DNA from: Mansonella perstans
Lineage: Eukaryota > Nematoda > Chromadorea > Rhabditida > Onchocercidae
DNA: 64,000 nucleotides
Assembly (NCBI GenBank): GCA_037074765.1
Contig: JBAMDO010000129.1
Span: 1 to 64,000 of the forward strand
Reading direction: 5' to 3'
Translations under genes and position numbers: made by a program
Notes under the pieces: generated by a model
What the model was told of the DNA's origin: nothing
The model's input: the letters and a program-made list of their open reading frames with translations, nothing else
Databases searched by the model: none
Shown here: positions 46,449-59,700 of the stretch, piece after piece
Position numbering within the stretch: the stretch's first letter is position 1
Layout of the letters: each line of letters begins with the position of its first letter

Positions 46449-48640
46449 AATGTTTTTCAGGTTTTGAAGAATTAATTTTACAATTTTTTAAATCCCTTTA
46501 ATCCGAGAATTACTGTTGAAACTTTTGATTAGACAATGAAAAGTAAAATGACAATATAATGATGACATTAATTATTAATTTCAATTATCATTTGCAATTT
46601 ATGCATTTAATTCTAGCATACATAATTTGAAAAAATATAAAACTATAATTATGCATTCCCAAGCAATCACTTATTCATTTTCATTTCTTTCAAATTGTTA
46701 CCTGAAATTTTATTGGGCCATTCATTACTATTTATATGCATATATGACTTTCAATTAAACTCTGAAATTTCAGCAACTTTTACTCGAATGAATGATAAAA
46801 GTAATCAGGCATAAAAAGTAATAAAAAAAGGAAGTTTCTGACGAAGCAGACTTAAAAAATAAACTTGAGAAAATGATAAAATGGAAAATATAACCAAAAA
46901 AAATTTCCAAAAAATTTTCTTTAGTAGCCTGGTCCCATAAAACTTCTTTTCCCTTGATTGTGGACAAAAAATTGAGCTTGTTTATGCAAGTTTATCCCAC
47001 TTCATTTATTTGTTTTTTGTAAAGCAAGTGCATTGACTGTTTTCACAATGACACGATGTATACGGTATCATCATTATTTTACACAACATTCCTAAGGACA
47101 GAAGAGTGAACAGCTATTTGATTCGCGAATATCACAGCAGTGGGTCTATTTCGTGAAGAATGCGATCAAGAAAGAATATTTCCACATATACAAATATTCC
47201 ACAAATCTTGACATATATTAATAACTTTTTAAAATAGTCCAAGTCTGCTTCACATATGATGGAATTGATTAAAAACTCCATGATTCCATGATTCCTGATC
47301 TTTTTCAATTCCTTTTTGTTTGCCTTTTAACTTTTACATAAATTTATATTCGTTCGATCTGCAAGAAAATTACTGTTAAATGTGATATTTAGTGAGCAAG
47401 AAATTTAAAAGAGGAACAATAATAAATGAAATTTGAATTTGGACAAAAATAAATTAAATATTGGAAAAAAAAAGTTAATTTAAAAATGCCCATTAAACGC
47501 TTATAATTAATTAAACGCCAATAATTAACTAAAAGCCAATAATTAAGAATTCATCCGATTTTTTTCATTCATCGATCATTAAAATGATTGAGGAAAAATA
47601 CGAATGTGTAATAAGTCTACATTACTTTTGAATTTTCACTTCATCATTCTTCAGTCACTAAAATGACTGAGGAAAAATCCGAATATGTAACAAGACAGTT
47701 GGTTTTTAAATTCCTATTATATCACTTTTCTTTTTTTTTAGATGTAAAACTTAAAAAAATTCACTAAATGATTAATCACATTAATGATTGATCAATTTTG
47801 TATTATGAATCTCTTAACACTTAAAAATGTGTTCTTTTCATTCATTTGCTCAACAAAGTGTATTTTATTGAATCCAAGAATGTTTTTCACATCATTTATT
47901 CATCTTTGCTAAAATTCTACTATTTTTTAATTTTATTAATTTTCCATTTCTAATTCATTTCAACTAATTTTTTTCTTTATATCTTTTTTCCTGAAAAGTA
48001 ACATTCCTAAAATTTGCTCAAATATAATCGGTAAATTTACGGAAAGAAAAAGTTAAAACAATTTATGTGCCTTCGATGAAATTTACAATTCACTTCTGCT
48101 TAAGTTTAAGTTACACTATTTTTCAATATTCATATAATTTGCATAAAAAGTGGACATTGTAAGAGGTTTCACCGGAATGATTAACCTGTGATAAGTTTTT
48201 GCTGTAATCATGCAGTAAAAAAATTTTGATCCATTTTACAAATATTTTAATTTACACATTCTTGACAATTACAATTGCGATTAATATTGTATTATTGATG
48301 ATGATGCAATTAATTATCACGCAGTGAAGTCATTGATAGCTATCAATTATTTTGTTTATTGCAATTGGAACCAATCATTGCACTTGCAGAACATTCTTTT
48401 ATGCTTTTTTTTTTCCAATTAGTATGACTCATTCAGATAATTTAATTTGCTCATATCAATTTTCATTTAGGATCTATGATTAATTACTTCAATTTTGAAA
48501 ATCTTACATATGCCTTTCAAAATAAGTGAATTTACAAATTGCTACAAGGCTTGTTGCAAAATAATATTATTCGGCGCTAGTATCAGGACGCCGCATATTG
48601 CTAAGATCAATAATAATGATTGAGTTTTGTTAAGCTGTTA

Positions 48641-48939
48641 AGCATGTAATTTCGGCTGTATCTATTGGTAGCAGCTGGGATGGACAATGAAAGTGACAGT
48701 GTCATATGTGTGTACACCATAATGTCAGTGCAGTAATCTAGCATTTTGGATAATTTTTTGCTCATATATTTTTCTTTTGTTATCATTAAAACTTTTTTAA
48801 GTGACTGATTTTTTTTTTTTTTTTTTTTTTTTTTTGCAGCTGCTTCAGCATAGTTGCAGAAATGACAGAACGAATGTCACTGTCACTTGTAAAATGTTCC
48901 AGCTACTACCAATAATAAATACAATGGAAATTACATGCT
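48641..48939. mobile_element. 299-bp inverted-repeat (foldback) element
   Basis: The left arm 48641-48705 (AGCATGTAATTTC...GTGACAGTGTCAT) and right arm 48874-48939 are reverse complements at roughly 80 per cent identity over 65 nt. They share AGCATGTAATTTC, ATTGGTAG.AGCTGG and AGTGACAGTG. The loop of about 168 bp holds a long T run (about 48810-48836). There is no coding capacity. It could be an old MITE or a foldback element; the RNA would form a long hairpin. Confidence 0.7.
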
Positions 48940-50354
48940 CAGCAATCATCGCACCAATCATTCATTGAAATTAGATCAAATAAACCAGACAGATAATGGC
49001 TTGGGCAGCTTCCATATTTATAGTTAATACCTTAATTTATTATCTTTTAGAAGTGAAGAAAATAATTGGATTATAATTTCTAGAAGTATCAAAAGTGCGT
49101 GAATTAAAATAAGTTGTTGTGATTTGAAAAATGAAATTAAGTTACATGCTCGGTAAAAGTATTTTCAATAAGCTATTAGCTATTATAGAGGCTGAAGCAT
49201 AATTGTGCGATATGTGCGCATGCCTACTCACTCGCAGCCATTCCTGCAAATAAATTTTAGCCTAAAAATTGATGAGTAATTTGATTTTTATAAAAATTTG
49301 TAAAAAGTTTGTTTATTTGATGAAACTTCGATGTTACATTCAGTAGTGACAAATATTTGTCTCTCTTCTTTCATTGAAATCTTTTAATCAAACTTCTTCA
49401 TTGATGATTTATTGATGAATTTATTACATTTGACAATCAACATATATTTTGTTCATGTCTTTTCCAAAAAAATTTTAGGCAATGATTAGAAAGAAAGAAT
49501 GGAAAATGGAAAAATTAAACAACTGGTATTGTTTCTTATTTGTGGCAAGTTATTTGGTGATGATGACTAATAGGAAGATTTTGCTAAAAAAAAAAATTGT
49601 GCTACAGTTGTTAGCTAAGTTGTTAACATAGACAATATCAGATATATATCCCATTGCACCTATCCAGTTAAGACTCAATACTTGGAAGCTGTCCTACTTT
49701 CAGACATATATTAACATCAAAAGGAGGAATTAGTTGCTAATAAATGCTTTACAGTTTGTAGTATGCAATGAAATTATGTATGAATAGCAGAATAGATGAA
49801 AGAAGATTGAGAAATTTTGGAAATACTCGGGAAAATGTCTGAATAGTAGAATAGAGGAAGGAAGACTGATTTGGAAATACACAAGAAAAAAAGAGAGAAA
49901 AAGTTGACATTCAATAACAATAAAACAATAATGATGTCAACAACAACAACAATAAATATTTATAATAAAATTTGTTGTTGGCTCAAACTTTGAATACAAA
50001 TATAAAAGGAAAGAAGGAAGGAAGGAATGAATGAATGAACGAATGAACTCCTCCATGCTATGACATCTTTCTCAGTGAGCATTATTATCATAAATACGAC
50101 AACGCGGGTCGATGATGCACATTTTGCAAATAGGATCGATAGATGAGGAATGAAGCATTTAAGCTAGAGCAATTTTAGTATCACTTGGAATTGGATAGAT
50201 GGATGGATTGGATGGATAGATGGCGCTTATACTCTAACGCTCTTACATTTTTTAAGCTTATTTTTTTTTAAGTCTTCAAAGCTTAACTTTTTCTTTTTTC
50301 TTTATTATAACTATTCTTGAGTTTAACTCTAATGCTTCTAAAAAAACATTTTTG

Positions 50355-50422
50355 CAAGACGTGAAATATGATTGTATATTCATGTTTACGTGAATAGCAT
50401 TCACGTTTACGTCTTGCTAAAA
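50355..50422. repeat. Nested inverted repeat
   Basis: GCAAGACGTGAA near 50354 pairs with TACGTCTTGC near 50408-50417. Inside them, ACGTGAAT-AGC-ATTCACGT (50388-50406) is a perfect 8-bp stem with a 3-base loop. Confidence 0.6.
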
Positions 50423-51159
50423 ATCAACCCTACCAAATATATGGAAATTTTGCTTTTTCTATTATTTATTACCAAAAAGATATGATGAAAATATGTGAAA
50501 TGATAGGGTAATATGGACAAAAATTAGCAACTTTTTTTTATTGATTAAATTATAATAATTTTTCATGAATTTAATTAATTTTCCTCAATATTCAAATTCA
50601 TTTCAGTTGCTGGAAAAATAATTCATAATTCATGGCCAAAAGTCTCAAGATTGTCTCATTAAGCTTGCATCAGAAAAATTGTCTTTTCCAATTACCATTA
50701 GTAATCTATTGGAAAAATTTAACAATACTGATTTTTTTTAAATTGTTTTTTATACTTAAATTTCATTTTCTTTAACATTCGTTAGCAGCAGTAACGTATG
50801 ATAGAGAAATGTTTCTTTGCTAAACGATTCATATACTTTCTCTATGTTTGCAACTACGAACTGCCCACATCCGGATTTGTTAAACTAATTCGCATTGATT
50901 TTTACTTTTCCATACCTTTAGCTATAACAAATATTTATTCTGTGCGTTACTCACATTTTTCATATCATTAGTAAAATACTGGTGAAAAAATTAATTACTC
51001 CGGTATTATTACTAATTAATATGTTATATATTTATTTCTACAACGAAGAATTCGTTGTATAATTTTGGCACTTCGTATTTTTTCATCGAATAAATATCGC
51101 GGATACGATTTGTATCAGCTTCAATTTCTAACAATACATTCGCCCATCAGCCATTATCA

Positions 51160-51179
51160 TCTCCATCATCTCCATCATT

Positions 51180-51221
<42 letters not shown>

Positions 51222-51340
51222 TTTCATCATCATCTTTCATCATCATCTTTCATCATCATCTTTCATCATCATCTTTCATCATCATCTTTCATCATCATCT
51301 TTCATCATCATCTTTCATCATCATCATCATTATAATTATC
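51160..51340. repeat. ATC microsatellite passing into a 13-bp minisatellite
   Basis: An (ATC)n run of about 14 units (about 51176-51220) is followed by eight copies of a 13-bp unit with CTTTCATCATCAT starting at 51221, 51234, 51247, 51260, 51273, 51286, 51299 and 51312. It produces a polyhistidine-like open frame that is not a gene. Confidence 0.95.
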
Positions 51341-52188
51341 ATATTATCACTGAATGGCATCAATTAGAATTGTACATTTTTGCTTAAAATAATTTTTGAA
51401 ACATAGAGAAGAAAAAATGTCTTCGTGTCTTTTCCTGATTCAGGAATCACATTAACTCTTTTCCTTAAATGCATTGCTTTTAAATATAAATCTTAAATGT
51501 AATGTTTTTAAATGTAAATGCTTAGGGACTGAACAGATGTTCAATACGACTCATTTTCATTTCGATTGGAACTTTAGTTAAAATTTTTTGTCATCCATCT
51601 CTTTAGTGCCATTTGTTTCTTTACTAAATTAGCTTTGGGATAAAGAACAAAAATTTGACGGAAAAAGTAAAAAAATAGAATTCAGATTGGATCAATCGAT
51701 TGATAGAATGAATTTATTAGTCGATGATTTTTTAAACTTTAGAAGTGCCATAACTTCATTAACAATTCATTGATCAGTCTTGAAATAAATAGGGATTATT
51801 ATTTTTTTTTTTTTTTAAATGTTTTTGCCAATTTATGAACAAAGAAATAAAGGGGTAGAAGTTATTGAGCGATTTTGTAGAAAGCGGAAAAATAAATGAC
51901 CATATTTTTTTATGAAGTTCTTATGATTTCTTAAAATGAAGAATCAATCCTCTCTCCGTCTTTTTTCTCTCTTTCTCCATTTTGCAAAATGACCATGTCG
52001 AAAAAAATTTTTTGAAAAAGCAAAATTTCGAAATTTCATATGAAAAGCATTTCCCGAAAATTGTCATATCCGCTTGTTCGCTTCTTTTGTCACTCTTATT
52101 CAATTCAAATTTTCAAGACTTAAATTCTCAATCACATATTTCCGAAACTGTATTCCGGTTCCGGATCTTATATGATCTATTTCGTTCA

Positions 52189-52220
52189 TTTTCATGACAT
52201 TTAAATAAATGTCATGAAAA
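52189..52220. other. Perfect 32-bp palindrome
   Basis: TTTTCATGACATTTA (52189-52203), AA, then its exact reverse complement (52206-52220), giving a 15-bp perfect stem with a 2-base centre. It could be a cruciform or hairpin site; no gene adjoins it. Confidence 0.85.
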
Positions 52221-54639
52221 TTCGTTTCTTTTCACAACCTCTATGATCGTTACCATAGCAGCAGTAGCAGAAGCAGCAGAATTAGTGAGGTAGAAAATGT
52301 GAGAACTAAAGGAAAAAAATTTTAATCATTTGCAATATATCAAAATTGATATAAAACAATTCCTATTCCAATTGTTAATCATTAATTAATTTTTGTGTTA
52401 TGTTCTTTTTTCTTTTTTCTCTAATTTCCAATTTTTTCAATTTTTTTTTTTGTTTAAGCATAATTCGTTTTAAAAAATTGTGCTATGTAAATGTATTAAA
52501 AAATGCAACGTAATGTAAATAACGCAAACCTCGTAAATAATGAGTTATGTAATTAAATAAGAAATTAATTTGTAACTGGAAATGACAAGATACTGATATT
52601 AGAGTGAATAATGATGATTCAAAGAAAAGCTGTTTGATAAGATAATGATATTAAAGTGATAATGATGATTCAGATATTAGAGTGATAATGATGACTCAGA
52701 GAAATGCTTTTTAGGTCTCTTATTTTCACGCATTTTACGTAAAGGCAGTAAGGATATTCATAAAATGAGAATTTCGCAGGGACAAAAGGTCTCTGATAAT
52801 GATAATGATGATAATGAAAATGCTATGGGAAATATCATTGCATATAATTTGCATGAATGGAATGCTTTATAGAAATGCTTAACGAAAATTTTTTTCCTTA
52901 TTTGTTGTCGCATGCTTCATTCATCGATTAATGAATTATGCAAATTATGTTGCCAGTCAGACCAGTTGCTGATGATTTATTTTGGTTGATTTTGGATGAT
53001 AATGGTGAATGAAGTGGGTTGAAAAAGTAGAAATGAATTTGATAGATTGATGGCTAGTAAATAGGTGCATGCAGTAGTTTTTTTTTGTTGTGTATAAATA
53101 ATGAATGAATAGGACATTTGCGATAGTTACCTTTTTTGTTGTACATAAAATACGCAAGAAATTGTTTAATAAAACGGAAAGATATGACAGATAAATGTCG
53201 TGTCACATATTATTTATTAATTAAATACAAAAAACAGGAAAAAATTTTGTTATGTATTATTTTAGCAGTATTACTTTTCTTATTATATAAGAGAGAGAGG
53301 GAGTGAGTGAAATTAACATAAGAGTAGAAATAAAACAAGATTGTGATAAAAATGATAATGGATCATTTTTTTTTTTTTTTTTTTTTTTGCTCTATTTCAA
53401 CTAAATGCATAATTTTTGGGAGAGAAAGAGAGAGAGAGAGAAAAGAAGGAGGAGGGAAACTGAAAGTAAAAATTGTTTAAACTGTCAATGTGCAAACATT
53501 AGAACTATTAGCATACCAAACAAACAAATCGCTTTTTTTTCCAAATTTTTTTTGATTGATTTTTCAAATATAATGAATTGCTGTTACTACTGATAATAAG
53601 ATATTCGTCATTCTGCTAAATACTACGATAATCATCGTTATCCTGATACTATGTTAATTAATGTTGAAAGTATGATACTCGTTGTTCTGCTAATATTATG
53701 ATGATAATCGCTGTTGTGCTAATGCAATCATATTGATAATCGTTTTTGTGCTGGTATATCATATTGTTGTTTTACACTGATATTTTCTATAATCATTTTA
53801 ACCATTTCTGTACGAATTCTAAAATCTTCTTCAATTGCTCATATAGATATGTCATTTTTGTGGACTCCTATTCCACCACCAAGTTAAACCAATATCAATG
53901 GATGACATTATGACTGTTATTTAGGTAACAGTGAATGAATGAATTAAACAAATAACCAAACGTTTCAAAATTGACATTTTCTTATTGAATGTAAAAAACA
54001 GAAAGAAGCTAGAAGTTGTTATTTTGAATTTAATGAAAAAAAAACCATTTATCATATCATTATATTATAGACACACGCACACATTCGTATTATCGGAATT
54101 CTAAGTTAATTGATTTACAGTCACAATTTACATGTGATAAACAGATGTATGCTTCAGAGATCGGCGGGAAACGGCGAAATACTTTCAACAACAATATTTA
54201 ATCAAAGTTAAGTGTTTTTCATTCTTTTTTTGTCTTTTCCGCTTTAATAAATTATTTTTTTAGTTTCGAAATTAAAAATCCATTTTCAAAACTGTTTTAT
54301 TTTAAATTAAAAGTCCATTTTCAAAATTGTTTTGTTTGAAATTAAAATTAAATATTGTAAAACACACATCCAAATATTTCAAAATATATTATGCTAATTC
54401 GTTTTTTTTGAAATGCTAGTAATTTCATTGAATTCGTTTAGTTTTTTTTTTTTGGTATTTTAGTTATCCTCTCCAGGATATTGTCTTCTAGTAAAACAAG
54501 AAATAAAAAAATTAACTTTTGATTATTATATTAAAAATAAATCTTTTTTAACATATATATTACAGGTAAAGCTACGTCATCTTGGCGACAAAAAATATGA
54601 AATGATTAATAGTGTCATTTCATACTTTTTTTTTCTAAA

Positions 54640-54815
54640 ATGATCACAAACTGAAAATTGTCTTATTTGCGCATAAATTGAAGTATCAAAAATGCTTATA
54701 TATGACTGACAGTTGACATTTTTTTTAAATAATCATAAATTGAAAATTGTCTTATTGGTACATAAATTGAAGGATGAAAATGTTAAAGATGATTGACAGC
54801 TGACATTTTTTTTTT
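54640..54815. repeat. Tandem duplication, 89-bp unit
   Basis: TGAAAATTGTCTTATT starts at 54652 and 54741. Shared downstream blocks are CATAAATTGAAG.AT and TGA.TGACAG.TGACATTTTTTTT. Confidence 0.8.
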
Positions 54816-56605
54816 GTATCACAAATGTGTTGCAACAGAAAAAACAAAAAAATAATTTCAGTTTCGGTTCGTGCAAAATAAATATCTTGAACATTCAGTT
54901 TTTTATTTTTTTTTTTCATTTTGTAAAAATATTTCAATGATTTAATTGCCGCATGCAAATAGAAAAGTTCTTAGGTTTCAAAGTTATTTAACAGTATAGC
55001 TAATTTTATTACAATGAGAAAATAGATAAATAATTTAAAGAATATTTGGAAAAGTTTTTTTCATAGGCTATTTGAGAATATTTCTTTTCTAATAAAAAGC
55101 TGGGCTAGGCTAAATAAAATTTCCTTTTTCTTCTTTGATTTTTTTTTCTTTTTTTTTTTGATAATTGTTAAAATTAGTTTATATATTATGAAAAATCAAT
55201 AAATGATTAGCGGTTTTAATTATTCCTGTGAAAAAAAAATGATAGTCGAAGAAACAAACAATTTTTTTTTTTTTTGAACCTTTTCATTTTCCTTTTTTTC
55301 TTTTGAACTTAAAGGCAGAAAGAACAGCAAAGCATTATTCGTTTTCATTTTAATTTTTTCAATTTTCTACATCCATCTATTTTTTTGCAAAAACAATTTG
55401 TTCAATCGATCAAACATTTTATCAGTGTAGGTTCTACTTAAATATACAACTGTAATCAGTAAGTCTATTATCGTATTAACGTATCATCTTTGTATCAAAT
55501 CTTTTGATATTCTTTTGGGGCATTGTCTATGTTGAATTTTTATCTCACATTTTCCCACTTGCTTTAACTTTTCCTCTATTTATGTTGAAAAATGTAACGA
55601 AATAACAGCTACTACTTCTCTGATACTCTAAATAACTTTTTTTAATTTTATAATCTTCCTTTGTAGAATACTGTGATATTGGAGTACGATAAAACATCGT
55701 AGTTTTTTTCCATGAAAAATTTCGACAGTGCAAAAAGCGAAATTCATTTTGTTTGTGAAAGATTATGGGTAATGAAAGTCACTGCTTGATTATTTTTCAG
55801 CAGCATTTTGTTTGTTTTAAATTTAGAATTAAGCAAATTACAAGTTAATTAACTCTTTATTTCATCCATAATAATTTTGCCCCTTTTTTTTCATTTGCGT
55901 TTCTGTTTGTAATTTTGCAATTGAAAAATTAAGTATTTTTGACATTTTGATAGCATTAAGCTTATCGATTCTTATCTAATAATAGCTGTATAAATTGGAC
56001 ATAATGTAAATTCATCAATGCTTTTATGAGAGAAAACTTTAAACATCAAATGATCAGTTATATCATAGAACCTGTTTCATCTTATTTTCGGTATTTCCTA
56101 ATTGTTGTGCATTAAGTTAATCATATGTTTCCCGGCATTTTTGGTTAATCATAAAGTTAATCATATGTTTCCCGACATTTCTTTATGTTATCGGTACTTT
56201 CGATTGTATATATATGTATATAGATTATTGTAGAACTTGCATTCATTTCTTCTGCTGGCGGGTTTCCAGAAAACACTAATCAATATAATAAGCTCAACAA
56301 TTTAGTAATGTAATATTCAGTAATGAAATATCAACAGCAGCTTTTTCTTTTTTTTCATCAGCAAAATCATTTTTTTTTTTTTATTTATATCATTTTCATC
56401 AAATGTTGAAGTGCTGTTATCGATATTATTATTGACATTATCTTCATGAATTACTGAAATATTTGTTTTTAATATGGAAAGTTTTAAATAATTTACGTGA
56501 CTTGGCCTTTTTATGATTTCGTTTACTTTTTTTTTCTTGCTATGCTCTTAGATGAAAAAAAAAGTCCTTCATTCGTTCTGTGGAAATTGATAATGAATAA
56601 TTTAC

Positions 56606-56622
56606 ATAATCTTTTTTTCCAG
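56606..56622 (+). promoter_or_regulatory. Predicted 3' splice (trans-splice) site upstream of the PTR gene
   Basis: TAATCTTTTTTTCCAG (AG at 56621-56622) is a strong polypyrimidine acceptor with no recognisable exon upstream, 97 nt before the chosen ATG at 56720. A minimal upstream ORF (ATG-GAA-TAA at about 56652) lies in the leader. It is consistent with spliced-leader addition or an upstream non-coding exon. Confidence 0.5.
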
Positions 56623-56719
56623 CGAAGAAATTGACGAGAAAGGATTTTGTTATGGAATAATTGAAGAATTTAGAGAAAAAAAAAGAAAAAAAACTGATAA
56701 AATATTGCTCTATATAAAG

Positions 56720-59700
56720 ATGTCACTGAAAAGTCTCGATGAATTAGCCAATGGAGAACTGTTGATGACCAAAGAAGAAGATTTGGAAATGAGTGACACG
56801 TTGAAGAATGATTTAGATAAAACTAATATGGAAAGAACTGATAATTTATTGCATTGGAATGATCAATCTTCATTAGCATTCAATAAACATCAAATTAATA
56901 GTAATGTTTAATTTTTAAATAGTTTTAATTAAAATGAAAACACTCTAAATTTAGCCTTAGCAATAGTTTTGATTCAATTTATTTGTTAAATTCCATTTTT
57001 AAAAATTTATTTTTAAAAAATTTCATTAGTATCATAAAAGTATAATTAGAGAAGCGAGAAATAAATTTTGTGTTAAATTTAGAAATAAATTTTAATATGG
57101 AAGAATTCAGAAAAAAAAGAATTGGTGACAAAATTTTTTAACAAATTATAAAATAATAAAATTTCTTTTTCTTTTAAAAATTTCGTCAATTATTTATCAC
57201 TCATTCGTTGTGACAAATTCAGGATGTACAAATGATTCACGACGTAACAAACTTCTCTCCTTATGGAAATATCTTACGCTTCGAGGTTTATTTCGACTTT
57301 TAGGTAAAAAAAAGCAATCATATGATATTGAAATTGTTTACAAAAAAAGTTTTATAATTATAAAGCTATATTTGCCTATTATCAATGTTTTGTTTTATTT
57401 GGGACAAAGTTTTCCTTGGTTACCTTGATTGGTTGCGTATGGTGGCTAGCAAGTTTACCTTGAAAAAATTAGAGTGCTCAATGCGGGCTAATGCCTGAAT
57501 ACTCGTGCATGGAATAATGAAATAGGATCTCGGTTCTATTTTGTTGGTTTTCTGATCTAAAATGATGATTGACAAGGATAAACGGTTGTTACCAGAGATA
57601 AAAACTTTTAATTCAATCCTTGAGCCAAGGAAATCGATTGTTGACTATCTGTAATCTGTAAAATGATTATTATAAAATGAACTTTTTACTGCAGTATTTG
57701 TAAATTGTAACATGCATGCATTCAATTTACCTTAATGTATTTCTGAAAATTTATTATTATCCTAACTACAATTAATTAAGAGTAGAGTTTCAATTTGGAG
57801 CTTTTACTTTTGATTTAAATTCATACATTTGGAAATTTAGGCGAAAATGTCGGCTCTTATCCGGTAGTATATATTTTTTTATCATTATTGATCTCAACAT
57901 GTTCATTTGGTATGTTTAAAATTGTTTTACGTGATCGCATACGTGATGGTTATACGCCAACTAATGCACCATCCAGATATGAAATGAATGTTCTGCGGGA
58001 ATTTTGGAATTCTTCCGGTATTTTGAAATAATTTGGTTTTTTTTTTGAAGCAATTTCAAAAAAACACGAAATAATTTATCAAATATTTTGAAAATTAAAT
58101 TCCAACGAAATTTAATAATTTATTTGGAAAAGCTCATTATCTAAATAGTAGTAGATGCACATAATTTGATGAGTTTTAGCAGAAAAGAAATAAGAATTAG
58201 AAAATTAACGAGTGACATTTTTGATGACAGTTGTCATGGATGGTTACAGTTGAATTATTTGCAATTTTTGCAAAATTAATTGGAATTTTTCAGGAAAATT
58301 AAAAGCTTGCTTAAGTTTTACCAAGTTAAGATTTCAAAAATTAATTGTAATTAAAATTGTGTTTTCTTTGTTTAATTCTACTTTCTAAAATTTACTCAAA
58401 ATTTTCACTGGAAACATCTAGCAAAGTTGTCTTTTACACAAATTTTCAGTACTCGTTTAAAATTTCATTATCAATCCTAAAGCACATTTAATTAATTAGT
58501 GAGGAGAACGCAAAAATGTACTTTTATGATTTTTTGATGTTGTACCAAAAAAACAAAAAAACCAAGTGAAAGAAACATTATTAGAGTTTCGTGTTTTTTT
58601 TCTTTTTTGTTACCCAAATTTTTTTTCAAGAAATTTAATTATAAAGGAAAGTATTATTGCAAAAAAAAGGAAGAATAAAATAAATTCTAAAAATTAATTA
58701 AAATTTTAGGTGATCCAATGGTCACAGTAGTATTATTAACAGCTAAAGATAATGGATCAATGATACGCGATGATTATTTAAATGAAGCTGAACGTTTAAC
58801 AACTTATTTGATAAATAATCATAGTATACAGTTTGATAATCAACAAATAGCATATGAAAATTTTTGTTCACCTTATTGCATGATGAATATTGCAATAAAA
58901 CTTTTTAAGGTTAATTATTTTTATGAATTTTCCAAACTGATAATCAATGTCAATGATTTTTCTTTTTTTGTTCCATCAATCATTTTCAATAATTATGCTA
59001 TAAAATCACTCACTAAAATTTTTGGGAATAATCTCACCATGCTGATATATTGCAGATCGAACCATTTAACCTTGATGTTAAATTTAGCTAAAATCAATCC
59101 AAAACTAAGCCTAAGTCCAAGTTTGAATCTCGGTGTGGGTCGAAGTATAAGCCTTACCCTAAATTTAAATCTCAATCTTAGTCTGAATTTAAAACTAAGC
59201 CTAAGCTTAGGCTAAAATCTAAAGCCGAATCTGGAGGAGGCCTAGGCTCAATTCGAGCCTTAAATCTAAGTCTAAGTTTAAACCTAACTCCATATCCAAG
59301 TCCAAGCTTATGCCTAAGTCTAAGCATGAATTTAAGCATAGTAGCGTGTAATACTTTAGTACTAATTCATATATTGTTAGAGTGTAATACTTTAGTATTT
59401 ATGTGTTATATGCAGTTTGACAGAAAAATTTTAGAATTATCATAATAATAACAAAAAAAATTTTTTTTCCAATTTATCATTTTTAAAAATTTCTACATTT
59501 AAAAAATTTTTTTTGCAAATCATAACTACACTTGTTAGTTTGGAATCTTTTTAAAATCGTTTAGAATACGAAATTATAAAAGAGTAATTAAGTGAATATT
59601 TGAAGTATTGATGTTTAATTTTAAATTAAAAATTAATAATTATTGAAAGTAAAATATTATGTCAATGAAATATTTTAATTTTTAATTTTAATTTTAATTT

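Larger units (their letters stand above)
37999..56610. other. 18.6-kb gene-poor region between divergent genes
   Basis: No gene could be supported by family similarity. The region lies between the divergently transcribed SPRYD7 and PTR genes. It contains many two- to three-copy local duplications, simple repeats and foldbacks (listed separately), two coding-like but unassigned patches at 39.9-40.7 kb, and a GC-rich island at 43.6-45.0 kb. Exons of an unrecognised, rapidly evolving gene, long non-coding RNAs or distal enhancers cannot be excluded. Confidence 0.5.

Noticed and set aside
51065..51367. 100-codon ORF with polyhistidine
   Set aside because: It is a reading of the ATC microsatellite and 13-bp minisatellite.
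58910..59215. Extension of PTR exon 4 into Leu-Ser/Leu-Asn repeats
   Set aside because: A GTTAAT donor at 58910 ends the exon in the phase needed by exon 5, and the extension is the hexamer array translated.
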